A DNA stretch of 37,846 nt, from the NCBI GenBank assembly GCA_041675185.1, contig JBAYUH010000009.1:1-37846 (forward strand). The letters run 5' to 3'. A program made the translations under genes and the position numbers. Source of the stretch: UBA1557 sp041675185. Its GTDB lineage: Bacteria > Patescibacteriota > Patescibacteriia > Magasanikbacterales > UBA922. Below are positions 29,749-37,846 of the stretch, piece by piece; within the stretch, counting starts at the first letter, position 1; every line of letters begins with the position of its first letter. The notes beneath the pieces were generated by a model. The model did not search any database. It saw only the letters and a program-made list of their open reading frames with translations, and had not been told where the DNA came from.

Positions 29749-31915
29749 AATAACTTTTATTATTATGGTAGCAATTTTTAGTCTATCATTGTTTAATCTT
29801 GTCTATGCTGACACTACGAGTACAGAAGACAATATTAGTCCTACTTCTACAGAAGATATTGTATATCCTACAATAAACTTAACTATTCGCTACAACGACC
29901 AAATTATTTTCAATGATACATTACCACTTACAACAACTACTTATCACGACGACATAAACAATATTGATTACGAATTATCTACCACCACTGTCTTCTCTGC
30001 TCTAGTAAATGCTGACACTACAAGCACAAATTTTGATATCGCTGATGATCAATACAATACTTATTACCAAAGTTTTTACTTACGATGTATCACTTTAGAA
30101 ACTTCCACAACTACTGATGCTTGTGATAATTGGCAATATACTGTAAATGGACAATATCCTTACAACAGTATGGATAGCTACGAATTGATAGGCAATGAAA
30201 ATGTTTATATTTATTTTGGTGATAGATACAAACTAAATACTCCAAAAACTGAGTATACTACAGACGAAACAATTACCTCCACTTTTCAAGAATATGATTT
30301 TATAGACAATACTTGGCAAAATGCAATTGATCAAAAAATTTTGCTTACCGAACCAATAGCTTCTGATTATTCCAATTGGCCACCACAAATTTTTGCTTCA
30401 AGCACTACCAATGAACTAGGTGAAGTTTATTTCAATCAAACAACAACTGGGACTTACTACATCACTTTACCAAATGATTATTGGCCTGGTGTTACTATTA
30501 CTGTTACTAGTACTATTTCTGTAGAAGAAAGCGATCCAATAGAAGAGAATGACAATTCTCAAGGTGGTGGAAGTTCCCCAACAATACCTGACAATTCCCC
30601 TACTTCCACCCAAATTACTGAAGCTGTAAATAAAATATTAAATTATTTCAAAACTCAACAAAATGAAAATGGTAGTATTGTAGATGGTAGTACAAGTGAT
30701 TGGGTAGCTATGTCTTTTGCTGCTAATAATCAATATACTAAAGATATAAAAAATACTAATTCCGATATTTCACTTTATGATTATATTTATAGTTATAATT
30801 TTAGTGATCCAAGTGATTTGAATCTTTGCGCATCTTACCCAAGACATATTATGGCTCTCTTAGCTTCTGGAGTATCCAAAGATGATAATAAAATAATTGA
30901 ACTAAAAAATAAAATACTTAGTGTAGATTGTTATCAAAACAATCAATATGGACAAGCTGGAATCAATGATGATATTTTTGCACTGATAAGTCTATTAGCA
31001 CTTGATTATGATATTAACTCCAATATCATTACGGACATAAAAAATACTATTTTGGAAGATCAAACTCCGGAAGGAGCTTTCACTTGGACTGGTTATGCTG
31101 GAGCAGATGTAACAGGTGCAGTTATCAACGCTCTTAATTATGGAAAAAGTAAAAATTTGATTATTGAAGAAAATGTAATAAACAATGCCAAAAATTATTT
31201 GAAAGCAAATCAATTGACAGATGGTGGTTGGGGTTATGAAGCTTCTGATATTTTGACAACTAGCTGGGTAATACTTGGTTTAAATTCTGAAAATGAAAAT
31301 ATGTCTAATTGGAAAACTGCCAATAATTACACACCACTAAACCCTTTAATTGATACACTACAAGATGATGGGACTTATGACACTTCTTGGTCTCCTGGAA
31401 CTGTAGATTGGTTTGGCTTGAAACATACTGTGCCATCTCTACTAGGAAAAACTTGGCCAATAATTTTAAATACAATAATTCAACCAACAAATAATACAGG
31501 TGGAAAATCAATTGAAGAGGATATTATTTTTACCACAACAACCAAACAAATAATTACCTCCACACTAGAAATAATAGAAAATAATATAAATACTTCAACT
31601 CCCGAAATAGAACCGACAAGTACCACAAAATTACCAATAACAGACATAATAACCACAACTTCAGTAGACAAAAAAGAACCAAATCCACCAATCAAACCAA
31701 AAAATATTATTACCAAAAATAAACCAAAAGAAATTCGTAGTGAAAAAATTGTTGAAGAAAAAAGTACAAGTACAATTTCCGATCAAAAAGAAAACTTAAA
31801 TAAAACAGACGAAAATCAAAAAATACCACTACCTGTAAACAAAAAAGTCGCTCTCGGACTTGGCATCACTTCCCTACTTTATGGTTTATTTCTAATTTTA
31901 AAAATATTTGTTTAA
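29729..31915 (+). CDS. Large surface protein with DUF4430-like and alpha/alpha-barrel domains (transcobalamin-like)
   Basis: This 728-residue protein starts with a signal peptide (residues 1-27, ending VYA). A DUF4430-like domain (about 47-160, with NWQYTVNGQYPYNSMDSYELIGNENVYIYFGD) follows, then an Ig-like beta region (about 165-270). An alpha/alpha-barrel domain (about 290-590) shows repeated helix-turn motifs of the prenyltransferase/squalene cyclase repeat type (LKANQLTDGGWGY, TPEGAFTWTGYAGADVTGAVINAL). Next is a Thr/Ser/Pro/Lys stalk (about 600-700) and a C-terminal TM segment (KVALGLGITSLLYGLFLILKIF). Transcobalamin and intrinsic factor combine the same two fold types in reverse order. 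Its position behind a cobalamin riboswitch supports corrinoid binding. No LPXTG motif was found. Confidence 0.78.
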   Translation: MKTALSKITFIIMVAIFSLSLFNLVYADTTSTEDNISPTSTEDIVYPTINLTIRYNDQIIFNDTLPLTTTTYHDDINNIDYELSTTTVFSALVNADTTSTNFDIADDQYNTYYQSFYLRCITLETSTTTDACDNWQYTVNGQYPYNSMDSYELIGNENVYIYFGDRYKLNTPKTEYTTDETITSTFQEYDFIDNTWQNAIDQKILLTEPIASDYSNWPPQIFASSTTNELGEVYFNQTTTGTYYITLPNDYWPGVTITVTSTISVEESDPIEENDNSQGGGSSPTIPDNSPTSTQITEAVNKILNYFKTQQNENGSIVDGSTSDWVAMSFAANNQYTKDIKNTNSDISLYDYIYSYNFSDPSDLNLCASYPRHIMALLASGVSKDDNKIIELKNKILSVDCYQNNQYGQAGINDDIFALISLLALDYDINSNIITDIKNTILEDQTPEGAFTWTGYAGADVTGAVINALNYGKSKNLIIEENVINNAKNYLKANQLTDGGWGYEASDILTTSWVILGLNSENENMSNWKTANNYTPLNPLIDTLQDDGTYDTSWSPGTVDWFGLKHTVPSLLGKTWPIILNTIIQPTNNTGGKSIEEDIIFTTTTKQIITSTLEIIENNINTSTPEIEPTSTTKLPITDIITTTSVDKKEPNPPIKPKNIITKNKPKEIRSEKIVEEKSTSTISDQKENLNKTDENQKIPLPVNKKVALGLGITSLLYGLFLILKIFV

Positions 31916-31936
31916 TTCACCAAACATTGTTATAAT
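31908..31936 (+). promoter_or_regulatory. Internal promoter candidate of the DUF6580 gene
   Basis: TTGTTT (31908-31913), 17-nt spacer, TATAAT (31931-31936). If active, the DUF6580 gene is also expressed independently of the riboswitch. Confidence 0.45.
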
Positions 31937-31947
31937 ATTTATACTTT

Positions 31948-32001
31948 AAAAAGCCTTTTAAGCCTTTCAAACTTTTTGGGCATTTCAAGCCTTTATACTC
32001 T
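31948..32001 (+). repeat. AAGCCTTT-type leader repeat before the DUF6580 gene
   Basis: AAAAGCCTTTTAAGCCTTTC, AAACTTTTTGGGCATTTC, AAGCCTTT matches the sequence in front of clpB (9578-9630) in order and spacing. Both lie directly upstream of the start codon. Confidence 0.5.
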
Positions 32002-32535
32002 ATGAAACAAAAATACACACTTCTCATTATTACTCTCATAATCGTTGGCTTCACTCTAAGATTACTTCCCCATCCAGCTAATTTTGCTCCTATTATGGCT
32101 TTGGCAATCTTTTCTGGGCTTTATTTACCAAAGAAATTCAATGTTATCATTCCAATAGTTGCCATGTTTATAAGCGATATTTTTCTTGGTTTTTATAGTC
32201 TTCCTATTATGTTTAGTGTCTATGGTAGTTTCATTTTAGCTACTCTACTTGGCACTTGGCTAAAAAAACACAAAAAAATAGCAAATGTAATATTAGCTAC
32301 TTTTTTTGGTTCATTTCTTTTCTTTTTGACTACAAATTTTAGTGTCTGGGCTTTTGGAACAATGTACACTCACAATTTTGCAGGACTAATGCAAAGTTAT
32401 TTTATGGCTTTACCATTTTTCCGTAATAGTTTACTTGGTGATTTATTTTATGTAAGTATTTTTGTTGGAGTTGCAGAATTATCTATCAAATATTTGAAAG
32501 TAGAAAAAGATACTAAAATTACTAATAAAATCTAA
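32002..32535 (+). CDS. DUF6580-type integral membrane protein, ECF-transporter S-component-like
   Basis: This 177-residue protein has five to six TM segments. The N-terminal signature FTLRLLPHPANFAPIMALAIFSGLYLPKKF is typical of DUF6580. Conserved GFYSLPIMFSVYGSFILATLLGTWLKK and the loop with FSVWAFGTMYTHNFAGLMQSYFMALPFFRNSLLGDL are also present. Size and topology fit the substrate-binding S components of ECF-type vitamin transporters, and the position after two putative corrinoid-binding surface proteins suggests corrinoid uptake. EcfA/EcfT are not in the window and would have to be shared. The substrate is inferred from context only. Confidence 0.72.
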   Translation: MKQKYTLLIITLIIVGFTLRLLPHPANFAPIMALAIFSGLYLPKKFNVIIPIVAMFISDIFLGFYSLPIMFSVYGSFILATLLGTWLKKHKKIANVILATFFGSFLFFLTTNFSVWAFGTMYTHNFAGLMQSYFMALPFFRNSLLGDLFYVSIFVGVAELSIKYLKVEKDTKITNKI

Positions 32536-32547
32536 AAAAGATTATAA

Positions 32548-32577
32548 AAAAACATCCTTCTTTGTAAGGATGTTTTT
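32548..32577. terminator. Bidirectional terminator
   Basis: AAAAACATCCTT (32548-32559) pairs with AAGGATGTTTTT (32566-32577), between the converging DUF6580 and 32588 genes. Confidence 0.85.
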
Positions 32578-32587
32578 AAAACATTTT

Positions 32588-34351
32588 TTATTTAAGCACG
32601 CTCTTGGTCATTTTTCCAAAGTAACCATATGCTGGAAGATTTTTTGACTGTTGAAATTTTATTAGAGCATTTTGAGTCATTTTTCCAAAATAATCTGTTT
32701 CATTACCAAGGGAACCAAATCCACTATCTGCCAAAATAAATCCATTTTTATTCAAATATTTTTGTAATTCCTTTACATCTTTTCCTTTCATATTTATTTT
32801 CAAATCACGGACAAATGTATAATCAATATTTTGGATGACGTTACTTGTAACAGTAAAAACAAATTCATTTTGTTGATCTTTTGTATTAACAATTGAATTT
32901 AATACATACACATCACTAACTCCACCTTCCTTATTTCTAAATTTTATGTATAATATCTTATTTCGTGTTTTATAAGAACTAGAGTAAGGTTCCCAACTTA
33001 CATTACTAAAATCTTTAGATTCAGAAACAGCCATTTGATATCCATCCTCCACCTGATAACTAAATGAATCATTAGTAAACACAGGCTCCAATAAAATTTT
33101 TGGCTTAGATGGCAGTATAAATATAGCAGTTGGATTAGATATAGAAAATGATATATTACTTTGACTACTAGTATAACCAAGAGTATCTTGACAAATCACA
33201 AAATAATTATAGCTAGTTCCACTTTTTAAACCAGAGATATTTGTTACATGATTAGTGACTCCTGTTGTAGAGAAAAATACCATATCTCCAAAATCTGTAC
33301 CAGAAGTTCTGCTATATTTGCAAGTAGCATTTTCATCTGTAACCACAGACAAAGTCACACTAGTAGTATCAGCTGATTGCTCACCAGAAGGAAATAAACT
33401 AGAAATAACAGGTGCTTCATTATCAATAGTAGTAAAATTCCACACACTACTAGAGGAAATACCTGAAAAGTCATTACCAAAAACATCATTAAATGTACCA
33501 CTATCAATCAAAATATAATAATCTGACAAACTAGAAAAATCTGAAACAGGATTTATAATAAAAGCAGTAGTACCATCTGCAGTTACCAAATCACTATTAA
33601 CATCGATTGTCTCAAATACACTATTATCATTAGCATTATAAATTACGATATTTCCTGTACTAGTCGTCACATCTTGACCAAAATCAATTTCCAAACTAGA
33701 AGTAGTACCAACACTAACAGCATTGTCTAATGGTGTGAAAACTAAACCATCAGGCCCACTACTATCATTTACCAAAATAATAAAATCATCAAAATAAGGT
33801 CCATAAGAACCAGCCCAATTTGGACCTGTATCTTCTCCTGCAAATTTGATATAAACAAAGCGAGTACTAGTAGTATAATCACTAAAAGTATAAGTATTTT
33901 CAAACCAAGAAGTACCAGCAGACAATTGAACAGGACTACCTTCTGACCCATAGGTATGTGTTTCTATAACATTATGATCCACGTCTAACAAACTATAGAT
34001 CATATAATATTCACCAGTTTTATCACCTCTTTGTGTAATCCAAGAACTAAAGGCAATATCTGGAATAGCATCCAACTCTTCTTGACTATAACCAGCATCC
34101 AACAAATCTACAGTCTGATCCATAGAATCCCACAAATAGGAAGAATCAAAACCATAACTTCCAGTATGACTCCCCCAATCAAATTCCCAACCATCACCAC
34201 CATTTACAATATTTGACCATCCAGATGCATCACCAGATTCAGCACCATGATTTGTAAGTACATTACTCACAGCAAATACATTATTACAAACAAAAAATAA
34301 TCCAAAAACAAAAAAATTTATAAACAATACACTATAAAACTTTTTAAACAT
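32588..34351 (-). CDS. Secreted multidomain protein with Ig-like domains and C-terminal peptidoglycan-binding domain
   Basis: This 587-residue protein has a signal peptide (1-27). The N-terminal domain of about 165 residues (SNVLTNHGAESGDASGWSN...) is of the galactose-binding/jelly-roll kind. A Big_5-like Ig domain follows (about 205-310: VFTPLDNAVSVGTTSSLEIDF...VWNFTTID), then a fibronectin type III-like domain (about 313-405, with TCKYSRTSG...GTSYNYFVICQD). The C-terminal PG_binding_1-like domain (about 515-587) reads MKGKDVKELQKYLNKNGF...DYFGKMTQNALIKFQQSKNL...GYFGKMTKSVLK. It is probably a cell-wall-attached surface protein, possibly for host or surface contact. Confidence 0.82.
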   Translation of the reverse strand: MFKKFYSVLFINFFVFGLFFVCNNVFAVSNVLTNHGAESGDASGWSNIVNGGDGWEFDWGSHTGSYGFDSSYLWDSMDQTVDLLDAGYSQEELDAIPDIAFSSWITQRGDKTGEYYMIYSLLDVDHNVIETHTYGSEGSPVQLSAGTSWFENTYTFSDYTTSTRFVYIKFAGEDTGPNWAGSYGPYFDDFIILVNDSSGPDGLVFTPLDNAVSVGTTSSLEIDFGQDVTTSTGNIVIYNANDNSVFETIDVNSDLVTADGTTAFIINPVSDFSSLSDYYILIDSGTFNDVFGNDFSGISSSSVWNFTTIDNEAPVISSLFPSGEQSADTTSVTLSVVTDENATCKYSRTSGTDFGDMVFFSTTGVTNHVTNISGLKSGTSYNYFVICQDTLGYTSSQSNISFSISNPTAIFILPSKPKILLEPVFTNDSFSYQVEDGYQMAVSESKDFSNVSWEPYSSSYKTRNKILYIKFRNKEGGVSDVYVLNSIVNTKDQQNEFVFTVTSNVIQNIDYTFVRDLKINMKGKDVKELQKYLNKNGFILADSGFGSLGNETDYFGKMTQNALIKFQQSKNLPAYGYFGKMTKSVLK

Positions 34352-34433
34352 ATAAATATTAAAAACATAAATTAAATTTGATTAATTATAACAAATAATA
34401 TAAAAATAGTACAATATATTTACTACCAATTAA

Positions 34434-34464
34434 AAAGACAACTCTGTGTATAAGTTGTCTTTTA
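34434..34464. terminator. Terminator between leuS and the surface-protein gene
   Basis: AAAAGACAACT (34434-34444) pairs with AGTTGTCTTTT (34454-34464). Read on the minus strand it follows the leuS stop by 20 nt. Confidence 0.8.
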
Positions 34465-34483
34465 TTCAAAATATATTTTATGA

Positions 34484-36916
34484 CTACACTACCACACTCA
34501 CCAATTTTCCCTTCACATAAATTACTTTCTTTGGTTCTTTGTCTCCCAACCACTTCTGTACATTTTCAAGTGCAAGAACTTTGATTTTGATATCTTCCTC
34601 ATAAATTTCAGCAGGGACATCAATACTATCACGAACTTTACCATTGACTTGAACAACAATAGTAATAATGTCTTCTTTTATTTTAGTTTCATCATACTCT
34701 GGCCATTTTTCTGTTGAGATACTATTGGTATTTCCAAGACTTTCCCAAAGTTCTTCAGCCATATGTGGAGCAAATGGTGAAAGTAATTTTATCATAGACA
34801 AATAATCTTCTTTGGAAACAGAAGAAGTTTTGGAGATTTCATTACTCAATTCCATAAGTTTGGCAACAGCTGTATTGAAACGCATATTATCAATATCATC
34901 TGTGACTTTTTTGATAACAGTATGAAGTATTCTAGTTGTTGTTTCATCTGTACTATCACCTATTTTATTTTGCAAATTCCAGACTCTTTCCAAAAATCTT
35001 CGTACACCAATTAGACCATTAGTATCCCATTCAGCCGCTTGATCAAAAGGTCCTATAAACATAATATAAGTACGCAAAGTATCAGCACCAAACTCAGATA
35101 CAACATCATCTGGATTTACTACATTACCTTTTGACTTACTCATCTTTTCACCGCCTTTGGCAAGGATCATACCATGAGAAGTACGTTTCATATATGGTTC
35201 GCTAGTTGGCACAAGTCCAATATCATAGAGAAATTCATTCCAAAAACGAGAATAAAGCAAATGCAAGACTGTATGTTCCATACCACCATTGTACCAATCA
35301 ACTGGCATCCAATATCTGAGTTTTTCTTGGCTAGCAAATTCTTGATTATTGTTTGGATCAACAAAACGTAAAAAATACCAAGAACTTCCAGCCCAGTTTG
35401 GCATAGTATCTGTTTCTCTTTTTGCTTTTCCTCCGCAATTTGGACAAGTGGTTTCTACCCAATCAGTCATCTGTGATAAAGGAGATTCTCCAGTATCAGT
35501 TGGTTCATACTTTTCTACTTTTGGTAATTCTAATGGCAATTCATTTTCAGCAATAGCAAACCAACCTGGATTTTGTTCATTGTCAGATTTATTTTTCTTT
35601 GCACATTTTTCACAGTAAACTAGAGGTATAGGTTCACCCCAATATCTTTGTCGAGAAAAAACCCAATCACGAAGTTTGAAATTGATTTGTTTTTTACCAA
35701 TATTTTTTTCTTCTAACCAAACAATCATTTTTTCTTTAGCTTCTTTGGTTGACAAACCATTCAAAAAGTCAGAATTGATATGTTTGCCATCTTCCACAAA
35801 AGCTTCTTCTAATACATTTCCACCTTGCAAAACTTCTTTTATTTCCAAACTATACTTCTTCGCAAACTCAAAATCTCTTTCATCATGAGCAGGTACTGCC
35901 ATAATAGCTCCTGTACCATAAGTAGCCAAAACATAGTCTGCTACAAAAACTGGAATTTCTTCATTGTTGACAGGATTGATTGCTTTGATACCTTGTAATT
36001 CTACACCAGTTTTTTCTTTTTGCAATTCTGTACGTTCCAAATCTGATTTCAATCTAGCCTTGTTGATGTAATCTGTTACTTTTGTAAAATTACTAATTTT
36101 ATCCTGCATTTTTTGGATCAAAACATGTTCTGGCGACAAGACCATATAAGTCGCACCAAAAAGAGTATCAAGACGAGTAGTAAATACTTCTATTTTTTCA
36201 TCAGAATCTTTGATGTCAAAAAAGACACTAGCACCTTCACTCTTGCCTAACCAATTTTGTTGTTGAACTTTGGCACGTTCTATATAATCAACATCTTCTA
36301 ATCCTTTCAAAAGCTTGTCAGCATATTTGGTGATAGCCAGCATCCACTGATATTTGTCTCTTTTTTCAACACCATTACCACAACGTTCACATTTACCATC
36401 CACTACCTCCTCATTAGCTAGACCAATTTTGCAAGAAGAACACCAATTGATTGGCATGTTTTTCTTGTAGGCTAAACCGTGTTTGAAAAGTTGCAAAAAA
36501 ATCCATTGTGTCCATTTGTAATATTTTGGATCAGTAGTATCCACAACACGAGACCAGTCAAAACTAATACCCAAACTTTTTATTTGTCTTGTAAAATTGG
36601 CAATATTTTCAGCAGTAACTTCAGCCGGAGGTCGACCAGTCTTGATAGCATAATTTTCTGTTGGCAAACCAAAAGCATCAAACCCGATTGGATACAATAC
36701 ATTGTACCCTTCCATTCGTTTTTTACGAGCAATAATATCCATACCTGTATAAGGACGAGGATGACCAACATGCAAACCAGCTCCAGATGGATAAGGAAAC
36801 TCAACAAGTGGATAAAATTTTGGTTTTTTGGAAGAATCTTCTGCACAAAAAGAATTATTGTCTTCCCAATATTTTTGCCATTTTGATTCTATTTTTTGAG
36901 GATTATACTTGTTCAT
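34484..36916 (-). CDS. leuS: Leucyl-tRNA synthetase
   Basis: This 810-residue class I synthetase is slightly shorter than most bacterial LeuRS (about 860). The HIGH motif is PYPSGAGLHVGHPRPYTG and the KMSKS motif is GEKMSKSKGNVV. The CP1 editing domain is inserted between them (about 220-420; TTRLDTLFGATYMVLSPEH and GTGAIMAVPAHDERDF). Zinc-ribbon cysteine pairs are present (CSSCKIG...CERCG; CPNCGG), and WYNGGMEHTVLHLLYSRFW and the C-terminal anticodon and leucine-specific parts follow. The editing-domain T-rich peptide TTRLDT and D of HDERD are present, so editing should be active. It is a single gene with its own terminator. Confidence 0.95.
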   Translation of the reverse strand: MNKYNPQKIESKWQKYWEDNNSFCAEDSSKKPKFYPLVEFPYPSGAGLHVGHPRPYTGMDIIARKKRMEGYNVLYPIGFDAFGLPTENYAIKTGRPPAEVTAENIANFTRQIKSLGISFDWSRVVDTTDPKYYKWTQWIFLQLFKHGLAYKKNMPINWCSSCKIGLANEEVVDGKCERCGNGVEKRDKYQWMLAITKYADKLLKGLEDVDYIERAKVQQQNWLGKSEGASVFFDIKDSDEKIEVFTTRLDTLFGATYMVLSPEHVLIQKMQDKISNFTKVTDYINKARLKSDLERTELQKEKTGVELQGIKAINPVNNEEIPVFVADYVLATYGTGAIMAVPAHDERDFEFAKKYSLEIKEVLQGGNVLEEAFVEDGKHINSDFLNGLSTKEAKEKMIVWLEEKNIGKKQINFKLRDWVFSRQRYWGEPIPLVYCEKCAKKNKSDNEQNPGWFAIAENELPLELPKVEKYEPTDTGESPLSQMTDWVETTCPNCGGKAKRETDTMPNWAGSSWYFLRFVDPNNNQEFASQEKLRYWMPVDWYNGGMEHTVLHLLYSRFWNEFLYDIGLVPTSEPYMKRTSHGMILAKGGEKMSKSKGNVVNPDDVVSEFGADTLRTYIMFIGPFDQAAEWDTNGLIGVRRFLERVWNLQNKIGDSTDETTTRILHTVIKKVTDDIDNMRFNTAVAKLMELSNEISKTSSVSKEDYLSMIKLLSPFAPHMAEELWESLGNTNSISTEKWPEYDETKIKEDIITIVVQVNGKVRDSIDVPAEIYEEDIKIKVLALENVQKWLGDKEPKKVIYVKGKLVSVVV

Positions 36917-37023
36917 AAAATTTTTTTTATCATTAGTTCTTTTAGTTTAGCGAAAAATAAAGAAAAGTGCAAGTTCACAAACTTTTTACTACATTCTCAA
37001 CTAATCAATACAATTTCTAAAAC

Positions 37024-37049
37024 AAAACAATCCCAAATAGGATTGTTTT
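37024..37049. terminator. Terminator after trxA
   Basis: AAAACAATCC (37024-37033) pairs with GGATTGTTTT (37040-37049). It is symmetrical and serves the minus-strand thioredoxin gene. Confidence 0.75.
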
Positions 37050-37056
37050 AATTTTT

Positions 37057-37088
37057 TTCCGCCCAAGGCGGATCCGCCTTGGGCGGAA
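37057..37088. repeat. 32-bp perfect palindrome made of two CCGCCCAAGGCGGA units
   Basis: TTCCGCCCAAGGCGGA is followed directly by its reverse complement TCCGCCTTGGGCGGAA, with centre at 37072/37073. The single unit occurs in repeat family B at 22177-22192. Confidence 0.8.
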
Positions 37089-37106
37089 TGTTTTAATATT
37101 TTTATT

Positions 37107-37430
37107 TTATGAAATATGTTTTTCAAGCATTTCTTTCAATCTTTCTTTTGGTACACCACCAACCATCTGATCTACCAGTTCTCCACCTTTGAAAACCAAA
37201 AAGGTTGGGATACTCATCACTTTGTAGTGACCAGCTGTAACACCATTTTCGTCAACATTCAATTTCCCAATTTTTGCTTTTCCAGCTAATTCCTCAGCAA
37301 TTTTTTCAATTACTGGACCCATCATCTGACAAGGACCACACCAAGGAGCCCAAAAATCTACCAAAACAGGTACATCTGACTTGAGTACCTCTACTTCAAA
37401 ATTTTGATCTGACAAAATAACTTCTGACAT
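37107..37430 (-). CDS. trxA: Thioredoxin
   Basis: This 107-residue thioredoxin has the active site FWAPWCGPCQMMGPV (C31, C34), the buried Asp (LVDFWAPW), the cis-proline loop MSIPTFLVFKGG and C-terminal helix KERLKEMLEKHI. It is the standard size. It reduces disulfides using thioredoxin reductase, which is not in the window. It is monocistronic and followed by a terminator and a palindromic repeat. Confidence 0.95.
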   Translation of the reverse strand: MSEVILSDQNFEVEVLKSDVPVLVDFWAPWCGPCQMMGPVIEKIAEELAGKAKIGKLNVDENGVTAGHYKVMSIPTFLVFKGGELVDQMVGGVPKERLKEMLEKHIS

Positions 37431-37719
37431 AATATTTATTTAAATAATAAATTAATTTTTTGTGAACTTTGTGAACAATGTATAATATACTACTTTTCAA
37501 AAAGATAAGCAAGTTGAAATTGCAAAATAACCAAAACACTCACCTGTGTACAAAAGTCTCTCAAACAATTTCCACAAAATAAAAACTTATGTTATAATAA
37601 ATTTGCTTTCAAAATATTGTCAAATTGTCTTAGTGATTGTCAATACGTCAATATATCAATACAGCAATGTTAAATCTTAAAATATCAAGTTAACTATTGT
37701 TTATGATAATACTAATTCT

Positions 37720-37846
37720 ATGAAATATTTCAACCCTCCTCGAGACAATCTAAAAGGTAAACAAAAAGATATTATGGATCAATCCAAAAAGATTGCTTCT
37801 TTTGATAAGTATTGGTTTTGGCATGGGTTGTGGCATTCACACCAAA
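37720..37846 (+). CDS. Start of an unknown gene (3' end outside window)
   Basis: From ATG 37720 the frame is open to the edge (42 codons): MKYFNPPRDNLKGKQKDIMD, then QSKKIASFDKYWFWHGLWHS and HQ. The tryptophan- and histidine-rich end is distinctive, but no family is recognised from this piece. The preceding 290 nt have no other gene. Confidence 0.5.
   Translation, partial: MKYFNPPRDNLKGKQKDIMDQSKKIASFDKYWFWHGLWHSHQ

Overview
The window is about 30% GC. It has standard stop usage (TGA is used as a stop, e.g. at 455-457), short intergenic gaps and mostly weak or absent Shine-Dalgarno sequences. Its gene repertoire (DUF5671 protein, tandem FemAB ligases, POTRA/FtsQ protein, M23 coiled-coil hydrolase, secreted Ig/peptidoglycan-binding protein, group I intron in a tRNA) suggests a Candidate Phyla Radiation (Patescibacteria) bacterium with a Gram-positive-like cell wall. 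This placement is inferred from gene content; no marker gene was compared.

Layout. 1-3556 (+): the end of a DegT/DnrJ aminotransferase, two tandem FemAB peptidyltransferases and an FtsQ/DivIB protein, all cell-envelope genes. 3557-4367: non-coding, holding a likely small structured RNA with its own promoter and terminator, followed by AT-rich hairpin-bearing DNA. 9415-4368 (-): WecG/TagA glycosyltransferase, TrmH-type methyltransferase, GltX, M23 hydrolase and a DEDDh exonuclease. 9631-12270 (+): clpB behind a CIRCE-like operator. 16237-12322 (-): an Isc-type Fe-S locus in the order IscR, IscS, IscU/NifU-like scaffold, DUF59/SufT-like factor, thioredoxin-like [2Fe-2S] protein and ferredoxin, interrupted by repeat elements. 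One of these elements carries a broken GIY-YIG nuclease gene between perfect 32-bp inverted repeats. 16335-18057 (+): ferredoxin-NADP reductase-like protein, UppS and an orphan small gene. 19340-18249 (-): a DEDDy exonuclease and a coiled-coil protein. 19685-20159 (+): tRNA-Asn(GUU) split inside the anticodon by a group I intron. 20423-21824 (+): ArsR regulator, YtxH-like protein, lmo0937-like membrane peptide and lipoprotein. 22066-27412 (+): terC behind a structured leader, DUF5671 protein, ferric-reductase-like flavocytochrome, folD and two unknown genes. 28724-27437 (-): an orphan gene and dusB. 28910-32535 (+): cobalamin-riboswitch locus. 37430-32588 (-): thioredoxin, leuS and a secreted peptidoglycan-binding protein. 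The window ends inside an unknown gene.

The strongest candidate for an undescribed system is 28910-32535. A cobalamin riboswitch with a terminator abutting the start codon precedes a membrane-anchored DUF4430 protein. Next comes a large surface protein combining a DUF4430-like domain with an alpha/alpha-barrel of the kind found in transcobalamin and intrinsic factor. A DUF6580 integral membrane protein resembling ECF-transporter S components follows. Together they look like a surface capture and uptake system for corrinoids. Other notable items are the tRNA-Asn intron, the GIY-YIG/MITE repeat family with covarying hairpins, an in-frame palindromic insertion in IscS, an unassigned small RNA at 3614-3757 and an unassigned structured leader of terC.
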